Positions 17,765-28,207 are shown, counted from the first letter of the stretch. The stretch is DNA of 64,000 bases from Paenibacillus lignilyticus (GCF_017942085.1 NZ_JAGKSP010000002.1:310001-374000), one strand, 5' to 3'. Notes: generated by a model from the letters alone, not told the origin. Translations and numbers: made by a program.

Positions 17765-19258
17765 TTACCACTTTTTAATCACAATTCCTTGCGTCGAGGT
17801 TAACACATTGCTTCTTCTCCGCAGCTTAGTCGATAACATACTCAATAAATAGACATAACTATCTAATTTAAATAAATGGGAAGCCCCTACATAGATGATT
17901 GCTCCGCATCCAATTTGTAGGAACAAAATGGCGATTGTCGGAAGTGATAACCACGAGATCGTGTAGATGCTCCCTCCCATGACAAGCGATAGTAATAAGG
18001 AAGGTGCTAAATCACGGAATTGTTCAGGCATGGAGTAATTCATCAATCTTTTATTTGGCAACATATTGATTAGCATTGAAATACCTGCAAAAGCAGCATT
18101 AGACATCGCTATTGCATAGACGCTTATGTTCATGCTAATCAGAAGCAAAGTTACGCCAATAATTTTCTTGTATATTTCCAGCTTCATGATCATGTCACTT
18201 CTTCCTAAGGCCTTAATGGCTTGCCAGTTTGCCGTTTGCACAGGTTGAAATAACCAAAATACGCAGCAAATCTGCAAGAAAGGCACTGCTTCCATCCACT
18301 TTCGAGTCAACAATAGCTCTATTAGAGAAGGAGCAATGCTCATGAGGCCAATCATAAGCGGAAAGATAATATAGGCCGTAACTTTCATGGATCGCCTGGT
18401 TACATTTTTCAAGTGAGCCGTATCGTTATTTACTTCCGCCATCGCTGGAAATAACACTTTCCCAACCGCAGTATCAATACTGGTAATCAGCAGATTCGGA
18501 AACTGATTCCCCCGATTGTAATAAGCCAACGCAGCCGGCGTATACAGTTTACCGATCATTAGACTTCTTAGCTCGGCATAGAAAACATTAATAAAATTAG
18601 CAACCACCAATTTCCACCCAAATCCGACGAGCTGCTTAACCGAGTTTATTGAAAATTTTAATTTCGGTCTCCATTGTGCAATAAAGAAAAGTACAATAGT
18701 ATTCACTACTGCATTGATTAAGTATTGGGCCACCAATGACCAGACACCATAGCCATAATACGCCATCACTATGCCAATCAAACCGGAAGCTAACGTGCCG
18801 CCGATTGTCGAGAAAAACATCTTTTTAAACATCATTTTTTTCGATACATAGGCTTGTTGGATGGTAATAATTGATGATAGAGGAATAATCAGGGCAATTA
18901 CTCGTAATACGGATTCTAATTCGGAATTATCATAGAAGACGGCGATATACGGAGCCAAAAAAAATAACATCATATACAAGCCGACCGATACCGTTAGGCT
19001 GAAGTAGAAAAGTGAGGAAAAGTCAGTTTCATCTGCATCTTTCTTTTGAATTAAGGTCTCCCCAATTCCATTAGAAACAAATACATTAGCTAAATTCGTG
19101 AATACAAGAACGAGAGCGATAATGCCATACTCATTAGGCATAAGCAGCCGTGCCAAGATGATCGATAAGACAAATGATACACCTTGTGAAATAACACGCT
19201 CGCTAAATGCCCAAAATACCCCAGATATAACTTTATTCTTAAGCAATTTATCTCCCAT
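17765..19258 (-). CDS. Wzx-like oligosaccharide flippase (MOP superfamily)
   Basis: 497 aa, about 12-14 hydrophobic helices through the whole protein, with the N-terminal pattern SGVFWAFSERVISQGVSFVL typical of the WzxC/TuaB branch of polysaccharide transporters. It would flip undecaprenyl-linked repeat units across the membrane for Wzy to polymerise. The C-terminus is a short basic tail. It lies between the acetyltransferase and CapA-like genes. Confidence 0.9.
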   Translation of the reverse strand: MGDKLLKNKVISGVFWAFSERVISQGVSFVLSIILARLLMPNEYGIIALVLVFTNLANVFVSNGIGETLIQKKDADETDFSSLFYFSLTVSVGLYMMLFFLAPYIAVFYDNSELESVLRVIALIIPLSSIITIQQAYVSKKMMFKKMFFSTIGGTLASGLIGIVMAYYGYGVWSLVAQYLINAVVNTIVLFFIAQWRPKLKFSINSVKQLVGFGWKLVVANFINVFYAELRSLMIGKLYTPAALAYYNRGNQFPNLLITSIDTAVGKVLFPAMAEVNNDTAHLKNVTRRSMKVTAYIIFPLMIGLMSIAPSLIELLLTRKWMEAVPFLQICCVFWLFQPVQTANWQAIKALGRSDMIMKLEIYKKIIGVTLLLISMNISVYAIAMSNAAFAGISMLINMLPNKRLMNYSMPEQFRDLAPSLLLSLVMGGSIYTISWLSLPTIAILFLQIGCGAIIYVGASHLFKLDSYVYLLSMLSTKLRRRSNVLTSTQGIVIKKW

Positions 19259-19299
19259 GGTACCCTCACTACATCCTATAAGACATATTTTTGTATATG

Positions 19300-19911
19300 T
19301 TAAATTGCTTCATCGTTTTTTCGAATGAATTTAGCTGGATTGCCTGCCCAAATTTCATTCGGCGGGATTTTCCCTGCCACTACGGAACCGGCACCTATAA
19401 TGCTGTTTTTACCTATATGGCTTCCTTTTAATATAAAGCTGCCTCCACCTATGAAAGCACCATCCTCAATAACAACCGACCGATTTCTGGTTTTGTTATT
19501 ATCCTTGTTAGAACCATAACGGTACCTGGCCTCCAATGGGTGGAAATCCGTATCAAATATTTTACATCCGGCACCAATCAAAACATGATTACCGATTTGC
19601 ACTTCATTCTCGCTTGTGATGGCTGTATTGGAGATGCCCGTATAATTTCCAATAGATACTGTCCCGCCCCGCATGATTTGAAGATACATTCTGTCTCCCA
19701 ACCCTATCGGGTTCGCCCAACCAGCAGAATTCATCGTAACATGGCTGCCTATTTTGATTTTGCCGTCATTTTTAATGTAGATATTCCCTCTTGTAACGAA
19801 ATGATCACCAATTTCTACTTGATAAAGCTTACACTTTATACGATTCAAACGAGAGTAGAACCTTGTAACAAGGGGGATCCACAACCGGTTGATTACTTTT
19901 TGAAAAATCAT
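19300..19911 (-). CDS. Hexapeptide-repeat acyltransferase
   Basis: About 204 aa left-handed beta-helix protein: repeated [LIV]GxxxxI turns (IKIGSHV, VSIGNYTGI, VQIGNHVLIGAG, IGKNSIIGAGSVVAGK) ending in the WAGNPAKFIRK loop typical of CysE/LacA/NodL acetyltransferases. Likely O-acetylates a sugar of the repeat unit. The ATG at 19911 follows AAGGTGG; a longer in-frame start at 19977 would run into the gene upstream and lacks a site. Confidence 0.85.
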   Translation of the reverse strand: MIFQKVINRLWIPLVTRFYSRLNRIKCKLYQVEIGDHFVTRGNIYIKNDGKIKIGSHVTMNSAGWANPIGLGDRMYLQIMRGGTVSIGNYTGISNTAITSENEVQIGNHVLIGAGCKIFDTDFHPLEARYRYGSNKDNNKTRNRSVVIEDGAFIGGGSFILKGSHIGKNSIIGAGSVVAGKIPPNEIWAGNPAKFIRKNDEAI

Positions 19912-19957
19912 TTTCCACCTTCCCTTCGAGTATTCTACCCTCTCAAAATAGCAGCAC

Positions 19958-20863
19958 TTACTGAATTGGTAACACAAGTTTATTCCCCATCAATTTGTTG
20001 TTCTCTTCAGGATAGAAAGTTCCAATGCCGTTATTCGGGTAGAAAGTCATTTCTCCAAAATATATTTTGCCATCGAAATTATAAAAATCGACCCTTACAA
20101 AAGGGAATCCAATGGCCAGTCTTGTAGCAAAACATATCATTTCATCCAGATTATCCGGCTTCGGCACTTCATAAGAAGAATTATCCACAATAAACCGCAA
20201 ATCCATTTGGGACCAGTCTACGTTGTAATAGTTCCTCCGATGCTGCCCAAAACGATCCAGGTCTAATTGAATGATTTCCGGCTTTCCATGAAAACATAAG
20301 ATCTTAAAGTCAGCGGGCGGACGGCCATTATCATCCAAATACTCTTCAATGATAATTAATGGCTTTATATCTTTGTATGCCCACTCTCTGCCGTAAGAGT
20401 AATGATTTGATTTTAAGTATCTTTTAATTTTTGAAAATGCATGATTAAAATCCATATGATCCTTATTTTTGCAAATAATATTTTGTCCGCTTCCGTGATT
20501 GACCTTGATTACAAAGGAGTTCGGCAGCACCGATAGATCAATATCCTCTACCTTTTGGTATACGCCGTATAGTTTATTCAAAACCCCATTACCGATCCTT
20601 TCTTCAACGTAACTCCGAACCTCATATTTATCCGCACACTTTGTCATCAAAGGGTTATGACAGTGAAGCTTTAACCATTGTATTTTTTCATTAAATGTCT
20701 CCGGATTGCTGAGATCGATTTTCTTACCCATTTGTTTTTTATATTGCATTTTGATATAGGGTTCATCCGGGACCAGGTTTGAGATTTTTTTCCGCGATTC
20801 CCATGCTGCCGATAATGCCGTATATAAGATTGGGCTGCTCTTAATTATGTCTTTAACGTTCAT
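19958..20863 (-). CDS. TupA-like ATP-grasp protein
   Basis: 301 aa, matching the TupA-like ATP-grasp family (PF14305): KIDLSNPETFNEKIQWLKL near residue 50, FVIKVNHGSGQNI near 117, IIIEEYLDDNG near 175, and the metal/ATP end FVRVDFYNFDGKIYFGEMTFYPNNG near 255. The founding member works in teichuronopeptide synthesis of alkaliphilic bacilli, adding amino acids to a uronic-acid polymer; sugar-specific amide or peptide ligation is therefore plausible here, where ugd and the epimerase supply uronic acids. It is first after an internal terminator. Confidence 0.8.
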   Translation of the reverse strand: MNVKDIIKSSPILYTALSAAWESRKKISNLVPDEPYIKMQYKKQMGKKIDLSNPETFNEKIQWLKLHCHNPLMTKCADKYEVRSYVEERIGNGVLNKLYGVYQKVEDIDLSVLPNSFVIKVNHGSGQNIICKNKDHMDFNHAFSKIKRYLKSNHYSYGREWAYKDIKPLIIIEEYLDDNGRPPADFKILCFHGKPEIIQLDLDRFGQHRRNYYNVDWSQMDLRFIVDNSSYEVPKPDNLDEMICFATRLAIGFPFVRVDFYNFDGKIYFGEMTFYPNNGIGTFYPEENNKLMGNKLVLPIQ

Positions 20864-20897
20864 TTATTTGACCTCCCAAGTGTGTTAGAAACCCAGC

Positions 20898-20927
20898 AAA
20901 AAAACCATCATGCATGGATGATGGTTT
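20898..20927 (-). terminator. Internal terminator in EPS locus
   Basis: AAACCATCAT / ATGATGGTTT stem followed by seven T on the minus strand, between a glycosyltransferase gene and the TupA-like gene. Confidence 0.8.
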
Positions 20928-20945
20928 CATTAATAAATGAGCTAT

Positions 20946-22109
20946 TTACATATTTACAAGTGCATGATGAATTTTCCCAACCCAATTTCGATAATCAAAT
21001 TTATTTTCTACACATTCCCTTGCTTTTGCTGATAATTCCAATATTTCATCTTGTGTCATGGATAGAGCTTTACTTATTTGTTCGAAACACAAATCGATCT
21101 CGCATCCATCAAAGATAAGACTATTCACATTGTCCTCCAGATAATACTTCGTATAATCTCCAACGCGCGAAACAATCGGAATTACACCATAACACATCAC
21201 TTCCGGCACTTTACTTGGGAAGTTAGCTAACGTCATTTGGTTTTCTTCTCTTGCCAGCACTAAGAAATGCATAGCCTGATATAATGCGATCAGTTCCTTG
21301 TACTGCATCCATTTGTGTACGACTAGAATCTCTTTCAGGTTTTCGTATTCTTGTGGAGTCAGCAAACTTTCAATTTGCTCCTCTTTGACGCCACATAAGT
21401 GTAATTCCACTCGCTTTCTATCGTTGGGAGCCAGCTTGCAAAAACTCTTTAGGATAACTTCTATTGCATCTTTCATGAGCCCGTTGCCCGGAAAAATGAA
21501 TTTTATTTTATCAAACGACTTCGTTCCAATCGGATGTTCGTGTACATCGGCCATAATCGGTAAGCGCATCGTATTACAGTTTTTCTCGATCAAATGGTTT
21601 TGTATATAACTTGAGATGGGAAAAAGCAAGTCATGGCGGGGGAGAAACTGATCGAAATAAGTATGATACGCCTTCCCTTCACGCCTTGACTTAAATGAGC
21701 TGGTAGGGAACCACTCCGTAGCAACACATGCAGTCTTAAAGCCAACTTTCTCCTTATACTTCAAAACTTCTCGATGCACATACAAATCCGGAGAATAGAG
21801 CAATACAATATCTTCACTTGTTAGATTATGTTTCTTCAAAATATTAACTAAGATACGTCCTTTCCCATATTCAAATTCTAATCGGCGTAGAATTCTTCTT
21901 TTAGAAATATGAAACGGAATAATCTTAATCGCATTATAGGACATAAAACCTTCTTGCTCTTGAAGCTTAAATTCTTCATTGATGTTTGTAATCAAGTAAA
22001 CATCATATTGCGCCTCCTTCAAGGCATTACTTAAATACTGTGTATAATTTGCAGCTGCCGATCCTCGCGGATAGTTTAAAAATCCAAAAAGAAAAATTCG
22101 CTTATTCAT
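20946..22109 (-). CDS. Glycosyltransferase (GT4-like)
   Basis: 387 aa GT-B fold protein. N-terminal FGFLNYPRGSAAANYTQYLSNAL and a C-terminal donor domain with FIFPGNGLMKDAIEV and the E-x7-E-like stretch KVPEVMCYGVIPIVSRVGD near residue 315. It should add one sugar of the EPS repeat unit from a nucleotide donor; specificity cannot be read. Followed by a strong terminator. Confidence 0.85.
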   Translation of the reverse strand: MNKRIFLFGFLNYPRGSAAANYTQYLSNALKEAQYDVYLITNINEEFKLQEQEGFMSYNAIKIIPFHISKRRILRRLEFEYGKGRILVNILKKHNLTSEDIVLLYSPDLYVHREVLKYKEKVGFKTACVATEWFPTSSFKSRREGKAYHTYFDQFLPRHDLLFPISSYIQNHLIEKNCNTMRLPIMADVHEHPIGTKSFDKIKFIFPGNGLMKDAIEVILKSFCKLAPNDRKRVELHLCGVKEEQIESLLTPQEYENLKEILVVHKWMQYKELIALYQAMHFLVLAREENQMTLANFPSKVPEVMCYGVIPIVSRVGDYTKYYLEDNVNSLIFDGCEIDLCFEQISKALSMTQDEILELSAKARECVENKFDYRNWVGKIHHALVNM

Positions 22110-22148
22110 TACAGTCCTCCACTTTTTATCCTGTTTCTCTCTCTCTGA

Positions 22149-23468
22149 TTAGGAATTATTTTCAACCATTTTCAATCGTGATCCATCATACATTGCACCT
22201 TTAATCACCGTATTCCTTGGTCGCAGCTCTGTATCTCGCTTACGCTCCCTTGCTTCGCTCATCATTGCAACTCCGCGTCCAATAAAAATAAGCACGAATA
22301 ACGTACCAAGATTCCAGCCAAATTTAAAGTATACGGACAACCCGCCTAAAGCTGTCAGGAAAAAAATGCTCATGAGCCGACATCCGACAATATAAGCTTG
22401 TTCCTCTAACGTAAAACGATCCTTATTTATCTTTCTAAATAAGCCGCCGATAATACCCAACAAACAAAGCACCGGAACAATGCCATAATGAAACATGATA
22501 TAGATAAATTGATTATCAAAGTATCGATAGTTTGTAATCCCAAGAAAGCTATAGCCCGCATTACGTCCCTGCCCCCATATCAAACTGGTTGCATCTACTT
22601 GCGAGAAGAACGTCTCATACTGTCCGGATCTCGTATCTTGCCCAATACGGTCGAATAAAGCGCCTGTAAGATTAGGCAATAGAAGGATAATTAAAAGGAA
22701 TACGAGCACCACAGTAAAAGCGGCTACTATCTTCCGAAGCAAAGCATTCTTGCCGGCGCTAAAAGCTAACATAGCATACAGCAGTAGGATACACTGTATA
22801 ATCCAGCTTCTGGATCTGATAAGAAAAGCACAGATTAATAAGCAAATACCCAGAATATACTTAAATGATCGATGATACTTCTTACTTTCAGACATGCCGA
22901 GTGAATAACACCAATATGCACTAATCGCAACTGCAAACATTTCTTTACTTGGTGATGTTCTTGTTTCCGTTGAGAGCCCATATTGGAATACAAATGAAAG
23001 GCTGCTCCAGAAAATCAATCCAACCATAAGTACAACCATAAACGGAATTAATCTTTTAGCGCTATCAAATATCGCCTTCTCATACCCAAGTATGTAAAAC
23101 AAAGGAATGAGAATGATGTTAATAGAAACATCATCCAGAAGAACTTCTTGGAGGTTCGCTTCGTAAAACGCAAATAAACCCCAAACGATAAAAACAAGCG
23201 AGCTTATATATACAATTAATAGGGTCTTCCCCTTTTTCTGATTACTCCATATGCAAACAATCAACAAAATATAAAGTAAATAGATCGACATCGATGAGCA
23301 TAGAGATGTAAGTTTTGAATAATGAGGTGCATATGTAAAAGCCGTTGAATTCGCCTCTCTTACCCATGACCCCGTTATCCCCGGAATCACTAAGCTAATT
23401 AGCATTAGCACAATTATGCCAGTAAATAGAATTCCTTTTAAATCCACTTTCATCTCATTTGGCTTCAT
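22149..23468 (-). CDS. Wzy-like polysaccharide polymerase
   Basis: 439 aa with about eleven hydrophobic helices and a large periplasmic-type loop (about residues 260-310, containing RIGQDTRSGQYETFFSQV and WGQGRNAGYSF), the usual O-antigen ligase/polymerase layout. Sequence is poorly conserved in this class, so the call rests on topology and on lying between glycosyltransferases in a Wzx/Wzy-type locus. The stop is one base before the next upstream gene's reading frame ends, indicating tight operon packing. Confidence 0.8.
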   Translation of the reverse strand: MKPNEMKVDLKGILFTGIIVLMLISLVIPGITGSWVREANSTAFTYAPHYSKLTSLCSSMSIYLLYILLIVCIWSNQKKGKTLLIVYISSLVFIVWGLFAFYEANLQEVLLDDVSINIILIPLFYILGYEKAIFDSAKRLIPFMVVLMVGLIFWSSLSFVFQYGLSTETRTSPSKEMFAVAISAYWCYSLGMSESKKYHRSFKYILGICLLICAFLIRSRSWIIQCILLLYAMLAFSAGKNALLRKIVAAFTVVLVFLLIILLLPNLTGALFDRIGQDTRSGQYETFFSQVDATSLIWGQGRNAGYSFLGITNYRYFDNQFIYIMFHYGIVPVLCLLGIIGGLFRKINKDRFTLEEQAYIVGCRLMSIFFLTALGGLSVYFKFGWNLGTLFVLIFIGRGVAMMSEARERKRDTELRPRNTVIKGAMYDGSRLKMVENNS

Positions 23469-23469
23469 C

Positions 23470-24564
23470 TTATGAGCACCCTTTTATCCCGTTTATTTCT
23501 CTAATAAATTTATCGATTATGATATCTACCTGATATTCTTCTTTCATTTTTTTCTTGGCAGCTTTTCCTGCTTCATTACAGAAAACGGGATTCGACACAC
23601 AGTAATGAATTGCTGCCGCCAGCTCGTTGACATTATTCCGTTCAATTAAGATACCATCTGACATGTTGTTAATTAAGTCTTTTGGGCCTGTCGGACAATT
23701 CGTCGAGATACAAGGTAATCCGACGGCCATCGCTTCCATTAATGCATTCGGCATTCCTTCGTAGTTCGACGATAATACAAACAAATCGGTAGATACGAGC
23801 GCCTCGGCAACGTTCAATATTCTTCCTCTAAACGTTACGACATCCTCGATGCCCCGTTTCTTCACCAGATCCTTTAATCTGTCAGCTTCTTCTCCCGCTC
23901 CATACAGGCTTAATGTTAAAGAAGGATTGGCTTTATAAGCCATTGCAAAAGCCTCGATTAACAGCTCCTGATTCTTCTGGCTATTTAATCTCCCGAATGT
24001 TGCGATCTCCCGAATGGAGTCCCGTTTCGGATAATGACAATCGATTAAGTCATTGCTAACCGGATTCGGAACGACGAGCGTTTTACGTTTTGCAAATTCC
24101 GGAAAAAAGCCGGCTTGTTCTTCCGTTTGAAGCAATATCCCGGTTGATAACAATGCAACGATCTTTCCAACGGTTCTCTTCCGTCTCGAATCCGGATATT
24201 GAAACGGGTTATTTCTAACCGTAGCAACGAAAGGAATATTCATAAATCGCGATGCAATAAAGAAGTGGTTCACTTGATCAGGTAAGAAGGGAATAATGAC
24301 ATTAGGATTAACCTCGCGTATCGTCCTTCTCATCGCTGCGAGTTTATTCGCAAAATACTTGATTCGGCTTTCACCTTTATTTTTGGGAAGAAGATGAATT
24401 TTTACTTTGTCAGAGATCGGATATTCATTCTTCACTCTCTCATAAAGGATTAGATGAACGTCATATCCTCTCTCAGCGATCCCGCTTGCTAATATGGAAA
24501 CAACTCTTTCCGCGCCGCCGCTTGAAAGGGAACTCGTTACAAATAGATATTTTTTAACAGCCAT
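23470..24564 (-). CDS. Glycosyltransferase family 4
   Basis: 364 aa. N-terminal SSLSSGGAERVVSILASGIA and C-terminal donor site FGRLNSQKNQELLIEAFAMA plus SSNYEGMPNALMEAMAVGLP (E-x7-E) near residue 268 are classic GT4. Cytoplasmic, presumably extending the lipid-linked EPS unit. The next gene upstream starts 43 bases away. Confidence 0.9.
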   Translation of the reverse strand: MAVKKYLFVTSSLSSGGAERVVSILASGIAERGYDVHLILYERVKNEYPISDKVKIHLLPKNKGESRIKYFANKLAAMRRTIREVNPNVIIPFLPDQVNHFFIASRFMNIPFVATVRNNPFQYPDSRRKRTVGKIVALLSTGILLQTEEQAGFFPEFAKRKTLVVPNPVSNDLIDCHYPKRDSIREIATFGRLNSQKNQELLIEAFAMAYKANPSLTLSLYGAGEEADRLKDLVKKRGIEDVVTFRGRILNVAEALVSTDLFVLSSNYEGMPNALMEAMAVGLPCISTNCPTGPKDLINNMSDGILIERNNVNELAAAIHYCVSNPVFCNEAGKAAKKKMKEEYQVDIIIDKFIREINGIKGCS

Positions 24565-24606
24565 ATCTATATCTCCTTAAAACAAGATTCAAATGCCATC
24601 GATAGC

Positions 24607-25812
24607 TTAGCCGATATGTCTATAATACATTTCAATTAATTCTTCATTCCCATACTCATGTTGAATTAAATACTCGCTGAGCTGCATACTCTTTAGGGGA
24701 TTATTCACTAAGTCTATTATGGCTTCCGCGATTTGCTCAGGCTCCAGTGGAACAATGATCCCTTCCGCATCCTCGATAATCTGATCTTTCACGGTGTCAT
24801 AATTAGATACAATGATCGGCTTCGCTAGAATTTTCGCTTCATCCAATGCAACTGATTTCCCTTCGTATCGAGACGGCTGCACGAAAATATTACAATGGTA
24901 GTAGTAGGGATACGGATTCTCCCTAATTCCCAATAAGATGAATCGTTGCTCTACATTTGCCTCAATAATTTGCTTCTGCAGCTTCTCTCTTAGTTCACCC
25001 TGGCCGATAATATACCAGATAAAATTGATGTTTTGATCCTGCATCATTTTTGCCGCTTGAATGGCCACATCAAATCCTTTTTGAGTGACGAGCCTGCCAA
25101 TCGACAGGAGAATCACCTTATCAGGATCATTCCCCCTAGCCTCCACATACTCAACCGGTTGAAACTCACGCGCCATCTGTTTAATTAATGATGAGGAAGT
25201 GAGATTCGGGATGTGAACCGTTCTCGCAGCTGCGTCAGGAAAATTATCGCAAAATATTTTGACACACTCTTCAGATATGGAAACAATTTTATCGAATTTC
25301 GCAACATAAGGCCGGTCTAATGCTTTATCAAAGCCTTCTGCATTGTAATCATTGTGTATCCATATCATTTTCTTCCGTGCTTTCACCTTGTCCGCCACGT
25401 AATACATGGCTTCACCGTGCATATATGAGATCGCTACATCATACTCGCCGGGTAACTCTTTAATCGCTTGTCGATATAGCTTGATCCACCGGATTTGAAA
25501 CCCCTTATTTTGATTACTTTTATATTTAATCCTCGTGAGAAACACACCTAAGTATCTTCTAAGGTTTGCATTTAGCGAGGAAATTTGTTTAACGCCATCC
25601 GTATCAAGCGATTTAAAAGCATATTTCAGCGTGTTCGGTATACTTAAAATATGGACCTCATTCGGTACCTGTTTAATAAATACACCTTCATGTTTAAATA
25701 ACAGCAACTCCACTTTATATTTGGTGTAATCAAACAGATTCAGCAGGTTGACTAAACTCTTCTCTGCCCCGCCGGTTGTCAAGGTCGGGATTACAAACAG
25801 AACTTTTTTCAT
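24607..25812 (-). CDS. Glycosyltransferase family 4
   Basis: 401 aa GT4 enzyme: TLTTGGAEKSLVNLLNLF at residue 10, LSIGRLVTQKGFDVAIQAA near 236 and QPSRYEGKSVALDEAKILAKP near 317. The sequence motif DEAK at the usual second glutamate position keeps the E-x7-E spacing (E...E). Acts on the EPS repeat unit; sugar specificity unknown. Confidence 0.9.
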   Translation of the reverse strand: MKKVLFVIPTLTTGGAEKSLVNLLNLFDYTKYKVELLLFKHEGVFIKQVPNEVHILSIPNTLKYAFKSLDTDGVKQISSLNANLRRYLGVFLTRIKYKSNQNKGFQIRWIKLYRQAIKELPGEYDVAISYMHGEAMYYVADKVKARKKMIWIHNDYNAEGFDKALDRPYVAKFDKIVSISEECVKIFCDNFPDAAARTVHIPNLTSSSLIKQMAREFQPVEYVEARGNDPDKVILLSIGRLVTQKGFDVAIQAAKMMQDQNINFIWYIIGQGELREKLQKQIIEANVEQRFILLGIRENPYPYYYHCNIFVQPSRYEGKSVALDEAKILAKPIIVSNYDTVKDQIIEDAEGIIVPLEPEQIAEAIIDLVNNPLKSMQLSEYLIQHEYGNEELIEMYYRHIG

Positions 25813-25817
25813 TCACT

Positions 25818-26918
25818 TCAAACCCCTACTTGTTTATTAGTGTTTCCGGACATTAGGCTGATATATAAGCTGGTTAGTCTGTTTATGTGCGATTCAAACG
25901 AATAACCTTGTTTAACGATGCTCACACTTGAATCGCCATATTGTTTGCAAACATCTTCATTTAAGAGCAGCTTCATCAATGCATCGCTTAGCCTCTCTAC
26001 ATCCCCGGGTTCACAAACGTATCCGTTTTCCCCATTGCGAACGATTTTGGGTACGCCACCTACATTCGTACTAACAATGGGCATTCCATAACCCATTGCA
26101 TCCAGAATGGACATCGGCATTCCCTCGTTGTACGAAGGTAGAAAGAAGATATCGCTCTCGCGAAGCAATCGATCCTTTTCTTTGCCTCTTACCCAGCCGG
26201 GGAAAACGACATGTTGCTCCACGCCCTTTTCCCTTAACGCGTTTCGTACCGATTCCATATCTCCGGAACCGCCTAGAACAAATTTCACTTTCGGAAACTT
26301 GCGGGCAACTCTCTCCACAACAGCCGGGATGTCATAGCACCCTTTTCTTTGGCCAATCTCTCCTAAGAAAAGGATCTGCATATTGCTGCTTCGGCTCGTT
26401 CGTTCAAGAATGGCATCGCCATCAATGCTGCTGTAATTCTCAATGATCTCAATTTTTTCTTTTTGCACAATCATGCTTAGGCGTTCTTTCCACTCTTTAG
26501 AAAGTGCAAGCATAACCGTACATTTGTTATAAGCGTTTCGAATCAGCTTTTTCCTCTTATGACCGGCATTTAAATAGAACGTTTCGAAGTCTGCCCCATG
26601 GCAATGATTGATTATGGGAACATTAAACCAGCTGGCCATATAGATGAACGGCAGCTTGCGATAGAAACTCGGCCCAAATGAAGAGTGTATATGTACAAGA
26701 TTCGGTTTCTCCAGTAACAGGACTCTAAGAAAATCAAAATACCCCGTAATGGCTTTAAAGAGTTTTTTGATTTTCCCACCGTCCGTATAAGATTCAACAT
26801 ATCGAATTTGGAATTCATGCTCGAGAACGGAACCGCGATACCCATTCACAACAGCAGAAATGCCGCCTTTTACCATGGGATGTTGTACGATCATACAGAT
26901 TCTTTTATTTTTTCTCAT
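25818..26918 (-). CDS. Glycosyltransferase family 4
   Basis: About 366 aa. GGISAVVNGYRGS near the N-terminus, FLGEIGQRKGCYDIPAVVERV in the donor domain and SYNEGMPMSILDAMGYGMPIV near residue 268. The ATG at 26918 follows GGTGG by nine bases; an upstream TTG at 26969 has no ribosome binding site. The gene lies tightly between two other GT4 genes. Confidence 0.88.
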   Translation of the reverse strand: MRKNKRICMIVQHPMVKGGISAVVNGYRGSVLEHEFQIRYVESYTDGGKIKKLFKAITGYFDFLRVLLLEKPNLVHIHSSFGPSFYRKLPFIYMASWFNVPIINHCHGADFETFYLNAGHKRKKLIRNAYNKCTVMLALSKEWKERLSMIVQKEKIEIIENYSSIDGDAILERTSRSSNMQILFLGEIGQRKGCYDIPAVVERVARKFPKVKFVLGGSGDMESVRNALREKGVEQHVVFPGWVRGKEKDRLLRESDIFFLPSYNEGMPMSILDAMGYGMPIVSTNVGGVPKIVRNGENGYVCEPGDVERLSDALMKLLLNEDVCKQYGDSSVSIVKQGYSFESHINRLTSLYISLMSGNTNKQVGV

Positions 26919-26974
26919 GGACAGCAACCACCGTAAACGTATTTTTGAAGAATCCTTTCGATTGCACAAAAATA

Positions 26975-28207
26975 TTACATTGCATCTACACTAGGCAGCG
27001 TATAATATTCTAAGAGTTCCTGTATCTTTCTTTCATTTCCGAAAGCTGTTTTTGAATGTAAGTAAGCTGCTTTGGCCAACGAAGTTCTCAGTTCCTCGTC
27101 ATTCACCAATTGATGAATGGCTTGCTCCAACTGATCGACAAGCTGTAAATACGGTGCCGGTGCAATTTTTAATGCACATGAAGAATTGGTATTGACTCGG
27201 GGACCACCGGTATCCACACAAATAACTGGTAAACCACGACTCATTCCTTCAATAACGACAAGACATCCGGAATCGCGCAAACTACAATTTAGTAAAATAT
27301 CGAATTGATCATAAAATGACTTCATTTGATCATACTCAACGCGTCTTACAAATTTAATTTCTTGATCAAGATACTTACCTGACATTGTTCGAAGCTTATT
27401 GATATGCTCTTCGTTTCCATCCCCTAATACGGTAAGCTCAATTCTTGCTCCGTGATCTAATGCTTGAATCGCAGCTTGCACAGCCAATTCAAACCCTTTC
27501 CAATAAAGCATTCTACCCGCACACAAAATTTTGCATACCGTATTCTGTTTGGCCGGCGGTTCGGGTTCAAAGAATTCACTCTTAAGACCAATCGCTTGAA
27601 CAACCTTCACTTTACTTCTATATTCGCTTGGAATTAATGCTTTCGTTTCTTCCGTAACGGCAATAATTAATTTGGCATGCTTAAAAGCCTTTTGAACACT
27701 TGGCGCAACTACCGGAATTAATTGCGTAAGGGATCTGACGGTTTCTATTAGTTTGCTTTTCATACTCATTGGATATTGAATGATTTTCGGTATATTTTCC
27801 CCTCCTGATATCGGACCATAGATGAAGGGAATGCCGAGTTTATACATAAAGCTCGGCAAAATGCATGAAACATATGTAACGTGTTGGACAAAGTCGAAAT
27901 TTATTTCCTGTGTTAATTTTCTAGCTGCATGCAACGCCTTTTTTTGCCAAAGATAGTAGTACATTCTCTCGAATCTCTTCCATTCTTTGTACCAAAATGC
28001 CCTATTTACTCGCACGTAAATAAACGTTACATTCTTTAATGCCTCGGGATGACTGGCTTTGTAGCTTTCGATGTCTCTTTGATTGGTATAGTTGGTAAGG
28101 ACCCATAGATCATGATACTTACTCAATTCCTCTACCCAATTCCAGCCAACAGCTGGTTCTGACCCCATATTCGGACGACAAGCATAGGCGGACAGTAATA
28201 AATTCAT
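26975..28207 (-). CDS. Glycosyltransferase family 4
   Basis: About 410 aa. The N-terminus LLSAYACRPNMGSEPAVGWNW is a signature of a GT4 subgroup found in capsule loci; the donor domain has CAGRMLYWKGFELAVQAA and LRDSGCLVVIEGMSRGLPVI near residue 318. ATG at 28207 is set by GAGGTG six bases upstream; the longer frame to 28267 would overlap the upstream gene. Confidence 0.88.
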   Translation of the reverse strand: MNLLLSAYACRPNMGSEPAVGWNWVEELSKYHDLWVLTNYTNQRDIESYKASHPEALKNVTFIYVRVNRAFWYKEWKRFERMYYYLWQKKALHAARKLTQEINFDFVQHVTYVSCILPSFMYKLGIPFIYGPISGGENIPKIIQYPMSMKSKLIETVRSLTQLIPVVAPSVQKAFKHAKLIIAVTEETKALIPSEYRSKVKVVQAIGLKSEFFEPEPPAKQNTVCKILCAGRMLYWKGFELAVQAAIQALDHGARIELTVLGDGNEEHINKLRTMSGKYLDQEIKFVRRVEYDQMKSFYDQFDILLNCSLRDSGCLVVIEGMSRGLPVICVDTGGPRVNTNSSCALKIAPAPYLQLVDQLEQAIHQLVNDEELRTSLAKAAYLHSKTAFGNERKIQELLEYYTLPSVDAM

